Program-made: the position numbers and the translations under genes
Notes under the pieces: model-generated
Seen by the model: the letters and a program-made list of their open reading frames with translations, nothing else
Told to the model about the DNA's origin: nothing
Database searches by the model: none
In this document: positions 24,520 to 36,429 of the stretch, piece after piece
Numbering within the stretch: the stretch's first letter is position 1
Layout: every line of letters starts with the position of its first letter
Origin: Vespula vulgaris
Lineage: Eukaryota; Arthropoda; Insecta; Hymenoptera; Vespidae
Direction: 5' to 3'
DNA length: 64,000 nt
Assembly: GCF_905475345.1 (NCBI RefSeq)
Contig: NC_066602.1
Span: forward strand, 1,116,001 to 1,180,000

Positions 24520-25650
24520 GCAATATTGTTTATATCAGTACATAGCCATGTACTTATTTACAATTTTTTGTTCGTGGATGATAGTGATAATTGTTCCTTG
24601 TCACGTAATAATTGTTCCACACGATCGAATCGATAAAGGAAGTACGAAAATTTACATAAAGACAAAATAGAAAGCGAAGGATTTATGCTTCATTGTGTAC
24701 TATGCACCTCTCGGCAACTACCCAAAATATCTTGAATAAATTTAAATCTTGTAAAGAATAATAATGCTTTACTTTCAAGGAATAAAGAGGGTAGAAATGA
24801 TATAAAGTGTTAAACGGATATTTCCTTTTATTCGCAAGATTTAGTTTCCGATGCGATGTTACCACACACATTGCGAAAAGTTGATGTTCCTTACATACAC
24901 ATCGAAAAGAGTCGAGCGCAGAATTCAAGAAATCATTACAGAAAAATATTAATGGCTACTATGTACATCTATTCCTAGCTTAATTACGTTTACTCATAGA
25001 GAGAGATACAAATATTTTCGTTAGTTCATTACATTTTTTTACAATTACCTTAAAGAAAAACTTATATAATATATTTTCTTATATACACCTACGTGAATGT
25101 AACTTTCATTCTTTGCGGGTGGCAGCGAGAGAGCTTCGATGTTTATTCGTCGGAGTACAAAGGAAAACTAATTCGGTAACCGTCCAAACTAATCATTTAT
25201 TGACTGTACATGTTGCCAACAACGGCCATTTCAAAATTCGAGTCCAACAGAGAATAAATAAAAATTATCTGATATTCCGTCGGTGTTTCGTGGCGTGTAA
25301 TGTTTAACGGAATCTACTACTGCTTAAATAGTGGATAGTTTAACTCGTCGTACATTTATATCGTTTAAATGAGTTTAAAATTATCAAAAGTATTAAGTTT
25401 GAAGTTTTCACCTTTAAAAAGTGAGGGTAACCGTCAAAGTCATTCCAATGTTCGTTTTTATTGACATTACACGCAGCGATGAAACTCAGATGCAACTATT
25501 CCAATATGAAAATCATAAATTATTTAAATTTTAGCTGAAAATTATTTTATGTTATTCGCACGTTACGATCTTCGTAATGTTTAAGCGAATATACTATCGT
25601 TTAAATATTACGATTATGAAAATAATTCATTTGTCGATTCTATTATATCT
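24520..25650 (+). repeat. V repeat, second copy
   Basis: This is a direct repeat of 20.96-22.38 kb. Its U segment is cut short (near 24.95 kb, MATMYIYS-stop). The exon-like frame at 25113-25307 (MRVAARELRCLFVGVQRK) is longer than in copy one but lacks the CAG acceptor: GCGGGTGGC replaces GCAGGCGGC. It is therefore probably non-functional. Confidence 0.45.
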
Positions 25651-26000
25651 AAAACATTAACTTGAAATATTATAATTATTACTATAATAATAATAATATT
25701 CAGTTTATCAAAAATCAAGCAAAAGCATATCAATTCTTCGTTCTTTCGGTAAAAAGATGAAAAGCACAGAATGATTTCTATTTTGATATTATTCCGTATT
25801 TACCTTTTATACTCGGCGTCCTTTCGAACGTTTGGTAGCAGCAACAGGGCGGTATTAACGTCGCACAAACGTGGTATATAGTGTAACATATTACATAGTC
25901 TCACTTTGGTACACCAAGGAATATATGTAGTGGTATTTGTTTTATCTGAATTTATATAGATCGAGGAACAAATTTCTTGCAAAAGAAATCAAAATTCTAT
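25650..26000. other. unique-looking stretch, no feature recognised
   Basis: It contains a 60-codon minus-strand frame (25800-25982) with no supporting splice or repeat evidence. It is somewhat more GC-rich than its flanks at 25.80-25.87 kb. Confidence 0.25.
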
Positions 26001-26019
26001 GAAAACAAATGATTCTGAT

Positions 26020-26240
26020 CTTAATTCTTATTTTCAAAATGAGACAACATGTGTCCGTTCACACGCAGATAGAAAGACACACGTATTCCCGTCCACATGT
26101 CAGTGCACAAAAGCGTACACAAGAGCACACGTGCATGGAGAGAGGCAATAACAAATCTTTTAATCCGAGAGTAATTAACGATACGTACATGCATTTTCAG
26201 TAAGACCCAATCAAAACTTACTAACAAGAGAGTTGGGATT
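26020..26240 (+). repeat. isolated T element (+)
   Basis: Forward T element without its left partner. Two opposite-strand frames overlap; neither is kept in other T copies. Confidence 0.45.
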
Positions 26241-26449
26241 ACACAGCAAATTAATTCGTTCAAATTTCGATATTACTAAAAAACGTACACTAAGTATTAT
26301 AAATATTTTTCTAGTACATATCGTGAATACTATATGAAGAATAATTTGAAACACTGAACTCAAAATTTCTTCTATTGGGATATACTACTCAATTTAAATT
26401 GATGAAATAACTATGACGTAAACATGGCCTTAACATTTCTCGTATAATT

Positions 26450-27260
26450 TAAAAATATTCTCGGGCTAGTATTGTTATCTGGAAAAGCGGTGAGTCTTTA
26501 TATCGTTCTCGTAGGTTTACTTATGATAGATGATAAACTTTCAGTTCCATCTTAATTTCACTTTGATTCATGTTCCACATGGAACGTCTGACAATCCTTC
26601 AACGGTCCTTTCGACTTGAACCTAGCTAAAACTCCCCATCCATGGATTCTTTGAAAAAGGTGTATTCATGAAAAAGGTCTAATCGTACCACTATTCGAAC
26701 GAATAATGTTACGTCGAATTAAAAGGGATTGGTCGAGAAATTCGTTTCCTCCGAACACATATCCTTTTCGGCCGATTAACAAAAAATTTTAATCGACCTG
26801 CGTAAAGCGCATTCAAATGAAATACGTAGAGAAAAAGACGATGTAACGGAAAAAAAATGAATATGGAGAAAGATTCTCTCTGAATTCATATTCCTTATTA
26901 TTGCGTAATACAGGAAAAGAAATGATAGTTTCAAGAGATAAACAAAGGATAAATTAATTCTTATTGATAGTCATTTTTAAGTAGATAAATAAAAAAAATT
27001 AATTGTCAATAGTCAATATTCTTTAATTAATTTCAAATTATAAGCTGTGAAGGAAAAAGAAAAAAAAAAAGAAAAAAAAAGTAATATGCCGAATTAAAAG
27101 ATATTGTTCCTTAATAAAAGAGAATCTCAATACCCCTTAATTAATTTCATTTTCGACCTTTCCGTTCGTCTGAGCAATTAATGTGCGTAAAACGTAATAA
27201 CCATAACTGCCCTGAACCCTTTCGGACGTTAGCTCTCAGCAAATCGATGGTACTTTATCG
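26450..27260 (+). repeat. reversed F2 tail plus R block
   Basis: 26.53-26.66 kb is the F2 tail on the minus strand. 26.70-27.25 kb is the R block on the plus strand. Together they are the inverted counterpart of 5.0-5.8 kb. Confidence 0.45.
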
Positions 27261-27339
27261 AGCAAACGTAGTTCACATCTGAAAATATATATCATAATTT
27301 TAAAAGCACATAATGTATTATAGAGATGCTTGGTTTATA

Positions 27340-27960
27340 TGAATTCGTAGATATTAAAGAACATATTTTGTTATAAACAGACCAAAATTTTATCCTTTAT
27401 TATTTTCTACGAAATCTATGATAAGTTTTGAAGAAAATTTTTTACATTTGCATCTCTTTCATCGATGAGATCTCTTGTTTTTTTGCTAGATGATATAACT
27501 ATCACTTCTATCGTTTTCTTCCGGATTAATATTTATTTTTTCTAACGTGGCTGTATAAACGCCTATTTGAAATTCTTATTCACCGCTTATATCTTATATC
27601 ATGAGACGTGTGCGTATTTGGACATCTAGCCGATCTTCTAATAAAAAAAAAAACAAATATGGAGATAATTGCATTTTACGAAATCACGGAATGATACATA
27701 ATAATAACATAATACTTTCCTAGTTTTCTGACTAATTATTCGAGGGATCTATTTATACTACTCGAAGCTTCAGTACGAACTGATTTCAGCTTTGAAAATC
27801 TCTTTCTCCAGTTTTACGATCGCTTGTTTACTTCATCGAATTTCGCTATATATACAACTTCTTGTTATTATTCTCCTACAGCGAAACAGAGAAGGGCTCA
27901 TATTGTCGTGAAAACACAACCCACGTTCTCTTTCGTAAGATCGACTGATATTCTTTTCAT
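27340..27960 (-). pseudogene. K fragment, reversed, damaged
   Basis: On the minus strand, exon 1 starts after a TTACTAAG-like site (near 27.95 kb) with LHEKNISRSYERE and soon leaves frame. Exon 2 has lost most of its reading. The serine-rich tail stops after ENDRSDSYII. It pairs as an inverted repeat with 4.4-4.98 kb. Confidence 0.4.
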
Positions 27961-27999
27961 GTAACTTAGTAATTGAACGATCTTTTGATTTTTTTTATT

Positions 28000-28850
28000 G
28001 TGTCATTTCAATAGAAAACTTCAGAAAAATATGTATTTCTCAAAAAGTTGCGGTGGAAACAATGGTTCTTCAATATACATTAAATTCTTTGCAATATATC
28101 ATTAAATAATTCTGAGGTTCTCTCGAAGAAGAAAAAGGAAAGAAAGTAATATTACGAAAAAAAAATAAATATGAGACAGGATTTTATTCGAAGCAATATA
28201 TTTTATTACTATTGCGTAATAAAGAAAAGGATGTCTTTGTTAACTTAAGCAATAGGTATGTGTTTACAAGAAGGAAAGATAACATTGGATGCAATGTTTT
28301 CAAAGAATACCAAAGAAGATATACCTTCCGACGAAGAAATATTTTAGAAAAGAAGATTTCACAAAAGGAATTACGTAATACGAAAATAGTAGTATCGTCC
28401 ATATCCAATAGTAATGGAACACTATTTTTAAGTATAACTTGGATTTACGAAAGAGGAAACAAGAATTTTCGTACGTGAGTTAATTTAAATACTTTCATAG
28501 CAATTAATTCGATATAACGTTAATAATTGAAATAATCATTAATAATAATGCATTATATCATAATGTAAGTAATAATAATTACAGTTGAAGGTGACATTTT
28601 CAAATTAGAAAACCAAACTTTCTGGATTTTAATTCTCTAATTAGAACGCAAGGGATGAGAAATTTCCCCTCTACTGTAATTATGTAGTAACAGTAAATAT
28701 AATTAATGTACACGCAAAATAATCTCATGAATCTGGGAATCTTTCAATGAAATTGACAATTATTCTGATCTTCTTTAACTGAAATAATCATAAAACTGTA
28801 ATTATTTATAATATAATTAATTACTACAATAGTGATTATTGTATACTTAT
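28000..28850. other. AT-rich spacer with overlapping small frames
   Basis: An 88-codon plus frame (28212-28478) and a 74-codon minus frame (28184-28408) overlap. Related sequence near 4.30-4.40, 39.90-40.10 and 49.15-49.35 kb does not keep either frame. 28.6-28.85 kb matches the AT-rich block next to EX elements. Confidence 0.3.
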
Positions 28851-29430
28851 GAAAAAGAAGTACGTTCACAGCGGTCTGGACGCTTATCTAATGTGCTTAA
28901 AGAGAGCGATAAGAAGGATTTGTTTGTAATAGTACATGAGTATGCCTCGTACGATATAGTGATATTTGATGAAGTAAACAAGTATTCATAAAACTGGGGA
29001 AAGAGATTTTCAAAGCTGAGCTCACTTCCTATTGAAACTTCGAGTAGTATAAATAGATCCCTCGAGTAATTAGTCAGGAAACCAGGAAAGTATTATATTA
29101 TTGTTATGTATCATTCCGTGATGTCGTAATATACAATTTGAGACTACCAATCCGTTTACTTATTTACTTCTTTTTTATTAAGAGAATCGCAAAATTTCCA
29201 AACACGAGTGAGTTTCGTGCTGTAAGTAATACCGAAGAGGAATTCCAGGTAGACATTTACACGGTTAGAAAAAATGAATATTAATCCGAAAGAAAACGAT
29301 AGAAGTGATAGTGACGACATCCAACAAAAAACGGAGAGATTTCGTACATAATGCGAGGGATGATAATGTTGAAAAAGAATTGATTCAACACTTATCATAG
29401 ACATCGTAAAAAACTATAAAGTACAAAATA
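28848..29430 (+). pseudogene. K copy with both exon frames open
   Basis: Exon 1 is open from 28848 to 28991 (YEKEVRSQRSGRLSNVLKES, then HEYASYDIVIFDEVNKYS). A GAA|GTAAAC donor sits at 28973/28974. Exon 2 follows TTTATTAAG at 29182 and is open 29183-29284 (RIAKFPNTSEFR, then EEEFQVDIYTVRKNEY-stop), matching the 17.85-kb copy in length and stop. The donor and acceptor join in phase 0. The tail frame (NINPKENDRSDSDDIQQKTE) stops early here. The 5' part of exon 1 is cut: the copy begins at the TAT-GAA codons beside AT-rich sequence. It may be a fossil exon pair. Family unknown. Confidence 0.4.
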
Positions 29431-30320
29431 TTAATTTTTTTGCAAAAATATACGATCCTCCATGTCTACAAATTCCCCTGTTAACGAGTATTGATCGGAA
29501 TTTAACGATCTGCGCGTACGCAATACCTTCTCTCATAGCTACTGTCCAGCCTTATCATATTAAACGATTTATTATTACCTCCATCCGTGCACGTACGCGT
29601 TTACGTACGCGAGTCAAGTGGGCGGGAATGAGTGCGCGTGTCAACGTACACTTGCTCCCTTATTTTGAAAAGAAGAAAGGTATTTCTTCATTAGTCTTCC
29701 TTTCATCAAACAAAGCAGACAATTCCATAAAACGACTAGCGGAATAATTCAATTATCCATTTAGCTGAACGATTTAATTCCCTGATTAAGTCTTCTGCAG
29801 ATCGATGTAGTAGGAAGAATGGATTCTTCCATATGAACGAATACATTTTTTTAGAAAATTACCTCCTATTGGAGAATGCAAAATAATAACCCCGTTATAA
29901 TTCTAGTTATCTTAAATTTCCTATATTATGTTCCAAATCAATTGATGTCTAAGAATATAGTCCATAACTCTGCACAATATGTAACTGTATTGTCAAACAA
30001 TGAATCTACATAGGTAATTAAATGGTACAGCTAAACTTCAATTATCTGCTTGGTCTGATGAAAGAAAAGCAAATGAAAGGATTATTTCCTTATATTCAAC
30101 ATAAGCCAGCAGTTAGACGCACCCACGAACACAGAACAGCATACTCCATCCCGGCCACTCGACTGACGCAGATAGATGCGCACGCAGATGAAGAGAGTTA
30201 ATAACGAAAGATTTAAAAGGAAGGTACTTAATGATAAGTAACGGAGAACGTATCACGGACATTCATTGTTACTAAATCCTTTTCAGAACGAATTAAATGG
30301 GCAATTCGCGCTACTGACCA
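29430..30320. repeat. T cassette: T(-) / centre / T(+)
   Basis: T(-) lies at about 29.46-29.74 kb and T(+) at about 30.06-30.30 kb, around an AT-rich centre near 29.9 kb. The T(-) element has the most CG-rich core in the window (29.58-29.66 kb). Confidence 0.5.
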
Positions 30321-30599
30321 AATTACTTCGTCCAATTTCAAAATTTATGGAAAACGCTAATTAAATATTACGAATATTTTTTAAATAGATGTGAATATCA
30401 TGACAAACAAATTGGAATATAAAATTCAACGTTTCTCTCGTTTTAATTATATCGGATGATTACTTAATTTAAATCAATGGAATAACGATGACGTGAACAT
30501 GGACTTCCTATTTCACGTTTAATTTAAAAGTATTCCACTGCTAGTCATTATTTCCAAAAACGGTGAATCTTTTGGTTATTCCTGTCTGCTAAATTATTC

Positions 30600-31010
30600 T
30601 GTATTATATACATCCCGCAGTTTCATGTCAAGTCCCCTTTGATTCTTGCCTCATGGGAAACTTCGGAGGACCTTTCAATAAATCTTTCCGAGTTCAATCG
30701 AATATACGCTCCAGCTAAAGCCGCTCACGTTTGGATCCTTTGAAAAATGTAAATCTCTCCCATTTCCTCTTACCGCTGTTCCAAGCTTCATAAAACAGCG
30801 CCATATTGGTCTTTCCAAGCTTCGTCGTCAAGCACAAATGTTTTTTCTTCTTTTTCCTCTTCTTAAGTATTCTCAATCAGATAACGCATACATGAACAAT
30901 AGCTAACGATGTTTCTTCCTTGGTTAGAATTTCCAACTGCTTTTTAAACCACTCTTCTGCATTCACGATCCAATGCGCTGTATTATAACAGATGAAATTA
31001 ACATAGAAAA
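30600..31010 (-). pseudogene. F2 fragment, reversed
   Basis: Read on the minus strand, the start is the best preserved in the window: AHWIVNAEEWFKKQLEILTK continues to IVHVCVI before a stop (about 30.99-30.90 kb). The next part (acidic/basic patch, then a KGSKRERL-like segment ending near 30730) is frameshifted, and the acidic half is missing. It lies just downstream of the best F1 copy, as in the other units. Confidence 0.45.
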
Positions 31011-31059
31011 TTGGATAAGATACGTGACGAGTTACTTATATCTGATCTCTTCGTACCTC

Positions 31060-32110
31060 GTTTATTTAAATTCAATATTGAAGTCGATGGTTGTTATAGT
31101 ATTGTTCTAGCAATAGTAACATGTTGCTTTCATACACCAGATAATTAGCTTCCTCTCTCACCAACTTGGGTTTCAGATTATTGGCAAGATTTGTAATAAA
31201 CTCGTAAGCAGCATCAGCTTCCTCCGCCGTTTTTACCATCTGACACATTAAATGACGAATAACAAGTAACGCACAATTCTATAAAAAAAAATAGAGGAAA
31301 TTTTGTTCATTTATTATTATTTACCTCCTCTCCTACATCAAGCATTTTGTTTCCTATATCGAATATTCTTTATTACAGCAGTTGAAAATTATACGGATTC
31401 TTGATTTATATTGAAATAATACCTTTAAAATTGCTTAAGGTAAGAGACCTAATAACCCACTCATCGATAGAAATACTCTCGTCGCCATGATAAAATCTGT
31501 GTAAAAATTCAATAAATTTTCATAAAATGTACCTATGATATAGAATTTATATTCCATATTACACTTTAGAATAAAATATCTATATCTTATCTCTAAAATA
31601 TCTTAATATTTGATAAACACAGCACTGATTGATTTACCATTTAAACATAAGACTGAAGAGAAAAACGTTTTCCTTTCCTAATCTGGTTGACGGTCGGATA
31701 TTTGTCTTATCCAAATAGGACATATCGTCTGATGTAAGGAAAAACAAGAAGTACCGATGTACGTGTGTTTCATTTCAGATGTTGAATGTTTAATTATCAC
31801 GTTGAACGTAGAAATCCATGTATCTTCTTTGAACGTAATTATAATTCAGATATCGGTCAACTAGGCTCCTCTGCAATAATTCTGGGCTCTTGGAACTGCT
31901 TTCATCTTCGTTTAGTCTTGTATATCTCTGAAATAAATTAAAATTCTTAGATTGGTGAAGACTTAGGGTAGACGTTCAATTGTTCATTGAAATTGTCCAG
32001 TCATCAAAGGTAAATCGGGCCACGCCATTTTTTGCGATATAAAGTACATCCTACGAGAAACAAGAAAATAATAATTAGGATGTTATTGATCATAAAAATC
32101 AGTTTCATTT
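31060..32110 (-). CDS. best-preserved F1 copy: possible small secreted protein
   Basis: Candidate exons on the minus strand are as follows. 32108-32055 starts at ATG and encodes the leader MKLIFMINNILIIIFLFL, a typical signal peptide. 31927-31790 follows TTTCAG and is open for 45 codons (RYTRLNEDESSSKS, ending FYVQRDN). 31496-31423 lies between ACACAG and AAAG|GTATTA (FYHGDESISIDEWVIRSLTL). A small exon follows ATATAG near 31353 and ends GAG|GTAAAT at 31325 (GNKMLDVGEE). The last exon 31239-31072 follows GTGTCAG (MVKTAEEADAAYEFITNLAN) and ends HRLQY-stop, with AATAAA just beyond. The last three exons join in consistent phase and are open, unlike other copies. The leader joins the 45-codon exon in phase 0 only through a weak CTC|GTAGGA donor, and I cannot place the donor leaving that exon. 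It could encode a short secreted peptide or be a recent pseudogene. Family unknown. Confidence 0.35.
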
Positions 32111-32269
32111 TCGTAATATAGTATTGAAATTTTATAATAAATTACTAACGAATACAGATAAATTTACTTTATATCGACAAGGAACAAAAGACAAGAAAGA
32201 AGGAAGAAATTCTACCGTTTGAATTGCTTGTCAGTTAGAATTTGCGACGTATGAAGTATATACGTGATA

Positions 32270-32430
32270 ATTAAGCACTTACTTACGTATTACTCGTTCA
32301 ACAATTATCGAAAGGATGACTTCTGCAAGCGAGTTCCCTTCGCAAATCGCCATGTTAGATGACTGAGGTAATTTCTGAAGCCATGCGCGATGGAAAGGGT
32401 TATTACATTCTATGCAGATAATCAATACCA
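32270..32430 (-). promoter_or_regulatory. EX block of the best F1 copy
   Basis: The minus strand carries TCATCC, a TCGATAATTGTTGAACGAG-like segment and AGTAATACGTAAG about 190 bases upstream of the F1 ATG at 32108. The TATA-like box of other copies is replaced by a GTATATACTTCA-like sequence. Confidence 0.35.
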
Positions 32431-32699
32431 CGTATTACCTGATAGAAAGAGCCGAAAAGACGCGGTACGGGAGGAAATAAATTTTACAATGTACTCCCAT
32501 TAATTGGACAATAATTTTTTTTTTACCTTCCATTCCTTTCTCTATTTTAACGCTTTTTTCTTTAAAATTTACATATAGAAATTATATAAATAATTTTGCT
32601 AATCGGCTATTAATTTTTTCCCGCTTCTATCGTTAAAAATATTCATCTATAAGTATTAATTTGCAGCAAGAAATATTCCTTAAAATTTGTTTCGTAATA

Positions 32700-33270
32700 T
32701 TACGTTCTATTCTCTTTGTATTAATTAAGTTAACAAGCTTCTTTCTTTTTTTATTACATAGTGATAATGAATATGTATTACATTAAATCATTCGTATTAT
32801 TTATTTTCCTTTTCGCGTAATCCATTTGAATGCGTTTTACGCCGGACAATTACAAATTCCTATCCCGCCGTCGAAAGAACCGGAAATTATAGTAGTGGGG
32901 GAAACGGATTTGTCGACCAATCTCTTTTAATTCGCCTTACTACTGCCCTCTCCAATTAATTACCATAAGAAATAATCCACCATATAGCATAATTACATAT
33001 TGCAATGATTGCTTTTGTTTTGATTAATTCATCGCACTCTACCAAGGGATAATATTAAATGAAAAGGAATAAATTTTTCGTTGTCATTTTTTCATAATAA
33101 AAATATCTTGTGAACATTATTGCCGACATTTTTAATTACCACCTGACTAACTTTGGCCAAAAATGTTATTTATGCAAACAATTCTTTCTTCCAATTTCTT
33201 TTTTCATAATAAAAATTGTATAATCGGCGAAATGATCGTTATGAGAATTATCTAATCGTCTTTTGAAACT
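32700..33270 (-). pseudogene. R and AB blocks, reversed
   Basis: R-like sequence lies at 32.70-32.93 kb, AB second segment at about 33.05-32.97 kb (TAG then SDELIKTKAIIAIC on the minus strand, broken), and the AB first segment remnant at 33.1-33.25 kb. It completes the left arm of the long palindrome. Confidence 0.4.
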
Positions 33271-33508
33271 TTCAGTTTGTCCTTAAAATTCATCCAAAGT
33301 GACGTGCTGTTTTATGTTATAGGTCGAATTTGAAAAAATGAGAAAAAGAAACGTTTCGTTCGATTTATATTGTATTAGTTAAGTTTATCCACGTTTTTCA
33401 AAATTTTTTTAATGTTTCTAGGGAATAACAAAAATCATCATGCTGAAAACAATAGCAAGGCACTTCCTTTTGAAATAAAGACGGTGACTCTAACTTATCC
33501 GTAATACC

Positions 33509-34160
33509 TTGTATAACGTGTTCGTCAGATGTTCGATATTAAACAGAAAGAAAAATAGGAAGACAAAACTTATAATGGTCACGACGAAGAACTTTCTCGA
33601 AATCGAAATAGTTCTGTTTCACTATGCTACTCTCGAATGGTGGTACGAGGCTAGGGAATATACTCCTTTGAAAGGATCAGAAGGTAAGCGGCTTCGGTCA
33701 GAGGGTATAATCGATTGAGTCCGGAAAGGTCCTTCGAAGGGACATCCAATGGTTCGTGCGGATCGTGGGTCAAAGTGAAATTTTTACTTTAATGAGGGTA
33801 TATTCCTTTGTAAGAAAGAAGATTTCTTCGCGGAATGTTTTTTGATTACATCTTGTTCCACCCTCAAAAGAATTCAAAGCAGTCGAAAAGGGAAAATGGA
33901 GATCAATCCTAACGTTAACAGTGTTCTTGGATATCGAACTAATGTTAATTTGGATAGCATTTAGTTAGAAAGTTATATATACCGTAATAATATTTATTTC
34001 AATGCCATGAGTGAGATTAGGAACGGCAAAGAAAATATTAAGGCGATTAACATTATTCCAAAAAAGATTTGCGAATCCATGTCGAAGATGAAGAAGAAGA
34101 AAAAGGTGATACAGGGGATGAAGAAGTGGAAGGTGATTGTAAATATTATGTTCACGTTTA
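33509..34160 (+). pseudogene. F2 copy with acidic tail, one in-frame stop
   Basis: An open frame runs 33509-33718 (NRKKNRKTKLIMVTTKNFLE, then a WWYEAREY segment and GKRLRSEGIID) to a stop. After a short damaged stretch, the frame homologous to the 44-kb copy resumes near 33870. It stays free of indels for about 200 bases (GYRTNVNLDSI, stop in place of a tryptophan codon, LESYIYRNNIYFNAM). It then shifts by one base into an acidic EDEEEEKGDTGDEEVEGD tail near 34090. Frame retention over that stretch, against general decay, indicates that F2 once coded. Confidence 0.5.
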
Positions 34161-34539
34161 AAAATACCGAAATGAATTTAAGATAGGTTTAACTTTTGGA
34201 ATGATTAAACCTGTAGATGTACAAAAGATTTATCGATTTGTTCCAAGTTTACGTCACCTCGTCATGGTTACTCCATCAAATTAAATTAAGTAATCATTCG
34301 ATTAAATTGAAAGTAGATGAAATGTTGAATTAATTTTCTTAATTGTTTGTCCTAACATTCGTATCGTGTACTGAGAAAATATTCATAATATTTCATTTAC
34401 ATTCGATTAAATTGAAAGTAGAAGAAATGTTGAATTAATTTTCTTAATTGTTTGTCATAACATTCGCATCGTGTACTTAAAAAATATTCAGAATATTAAG
34501 TTACGTTTTAGAGTAATATTGTAATATCAACAAATTCAT

Positions 34540-35630
34540 TTACTGCGTAGCCAGAATTCTCTTGTTAATACGTTTTAATAGGCAATTGATGAAAATGCAT
34601 TTGCGTATTACAATTTCCCATATGTATCGTCGAGTACCTTCGAATTAAACGATTCGTTATTATTTCTCTCCATCCGTGAGTGCTCTTATGCGCGCTTGAA
34701 TATGCCAGTTCAAGTGGAAGAAATGAGTGCTCGCTCCTTTGAGCGTATATTTCCAGTCTGATTTTGTAGATAGGAAAAATATTTTTTCATTTTTTTTCCC
34801 CTTATCAAACCATACAGACAATTGGACGATACGACTGGCTGTATAACTCAATTAGATTTTAAATCCATTATCTAATTACCTGCACATTTAATTAAGTCTT
34901 CTGCAGATCGATGTACCACGCCTGCTTCAGTTCTATCATTCGAACGACTGCATTTTCCTAAAAATTTACCTCTTATTGGAAAACTTAAATGAATGATCCA
35001 ATCGTACTTCTTCTTATCAAATACTTGATATATTATGTTATAAACTGTTAGTTCCTATGGAAATATTATATTTCTGCAATCGTTTATTTCTTTTTACGTG
35101 TAACTGTGTATAGCAGTGATTTATTATATTTTACGTAACATAATATTTGAATTTTCCGAATTTATCATCGGAATGATTTAACTTCTTAATGAGCGCACAG
35201 ATAACACTGATGTAACACTTGGTTAGTCATTACTTATCGACATTATTAATATACTTATACTTATCGACTTACTACTTATCGACATAAACAATTAGACAGG
35301 TAATCGTATTATCCAAATGTCTGCTTGGTTTGATTAGAGGAAAACAAATGAAAAAATACCTGGCATATTTTCGAGATACGCGAGAAGTTATACGCACACG
35401 CGCCCATAGAATCGCACAATCATCCCGTCCATTTGAATAAGCTCACGCATGCGCAAAAGTACGCACCCAGATGGAAAGAGATAATAATAACACGTTCAAT
35501 ATGAAGGTACTTGACGATATATATAGGGGAAAATATTACGCACCTGCAGATCATTATACCTCAAATGAATCATTAAAACGAGAATGCGAGGTAAGCAGCA
35601 AATTAGTTGGTCGAAATCCCTATATTATTG
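34540..35630. repeat. T cassette at the palindrome centre
   Basis: T(-) at about 34.60-34.87 kb and T(+) at about 35.32-35.60 kb flank the AT-rich centre. Just to the left, 34.29-34.36 kb is repeated in tandem at 34.40-34.47 kb (a GATTAAATTGAAAGTAGA-like unit). Confidence 0.5.
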
Positions 35631-35899
35631 AACACGTACATTAAATATTATAAACATTCTTTAAGTGCATATCGTGAATATCATGATAACCAATTTGGAA
35701 GATTGAACTAAACAATTCTCCTCTTTTCAATTATATTAAAAAATTATTTAAACTGACTATGATAATCGCTTTAATAATTAGTTTAACAAATGGTTTAAAT
35801 AATTATTTAAACCGGTATAACGTTGATATGATGACGCAAACGTACACTGAATATTCGACGTATAATTTAAAAGTGTTCCCTGGCTAACATTAATATCCC

Positions 35900-36300
35900 G
35901 AAAAACGGTGAATTTTTTAATCGTACATGCAGAATTAATCATTTTCAAAGATAAACCTTTCTGAATACCATTTCAATTCCATTTTAGTCCAGATTCCGTT
36001 TGCAACAGCGAACTGTTCTTTAACAAATATCACTCAACATATTCGATTACATCCTCTAAATAAAGCCTTTTTTTAAATTCTTAAAGTTTGGATCCTTTCA
36101 ATAAGATATATTCCTTTTCCTCCTATAACCCTTCGAATGTAGCTTTATAAAACAATGCCATATTAACCTCGTCAAGGATTTTTGTTACTGCCTTTATAAA
36201 TGTTTTGTTTTCTTGCTGGTTAATTTCGATCATATAATGAAGATGGTGTGGAAATCAATACTACGGTTCACGTAAAGACTAGGACGATGTTTGAAAAGGA
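35900..36300 (-). pseudogene. F2 fragment, reversed, short
   Basis: The minus strand carries the KGSK-type segment near 36.11 kb and the tail to 35.94 kb, with no open frame. The AB block follows at once on the plus strand. Confidence 0.35.
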
Positions 36301-36429
36301 AGCGTGCTGGGTTTGAAAAAAGCCTTCTTATCAAACCCAGCACGTCGATTGATAATATGACAAGGAAGCTCTAAAAATGTTTTGGAAACTATTGATGACT
36401 TTAGATAATTGAATACTGCCGATCGATAC

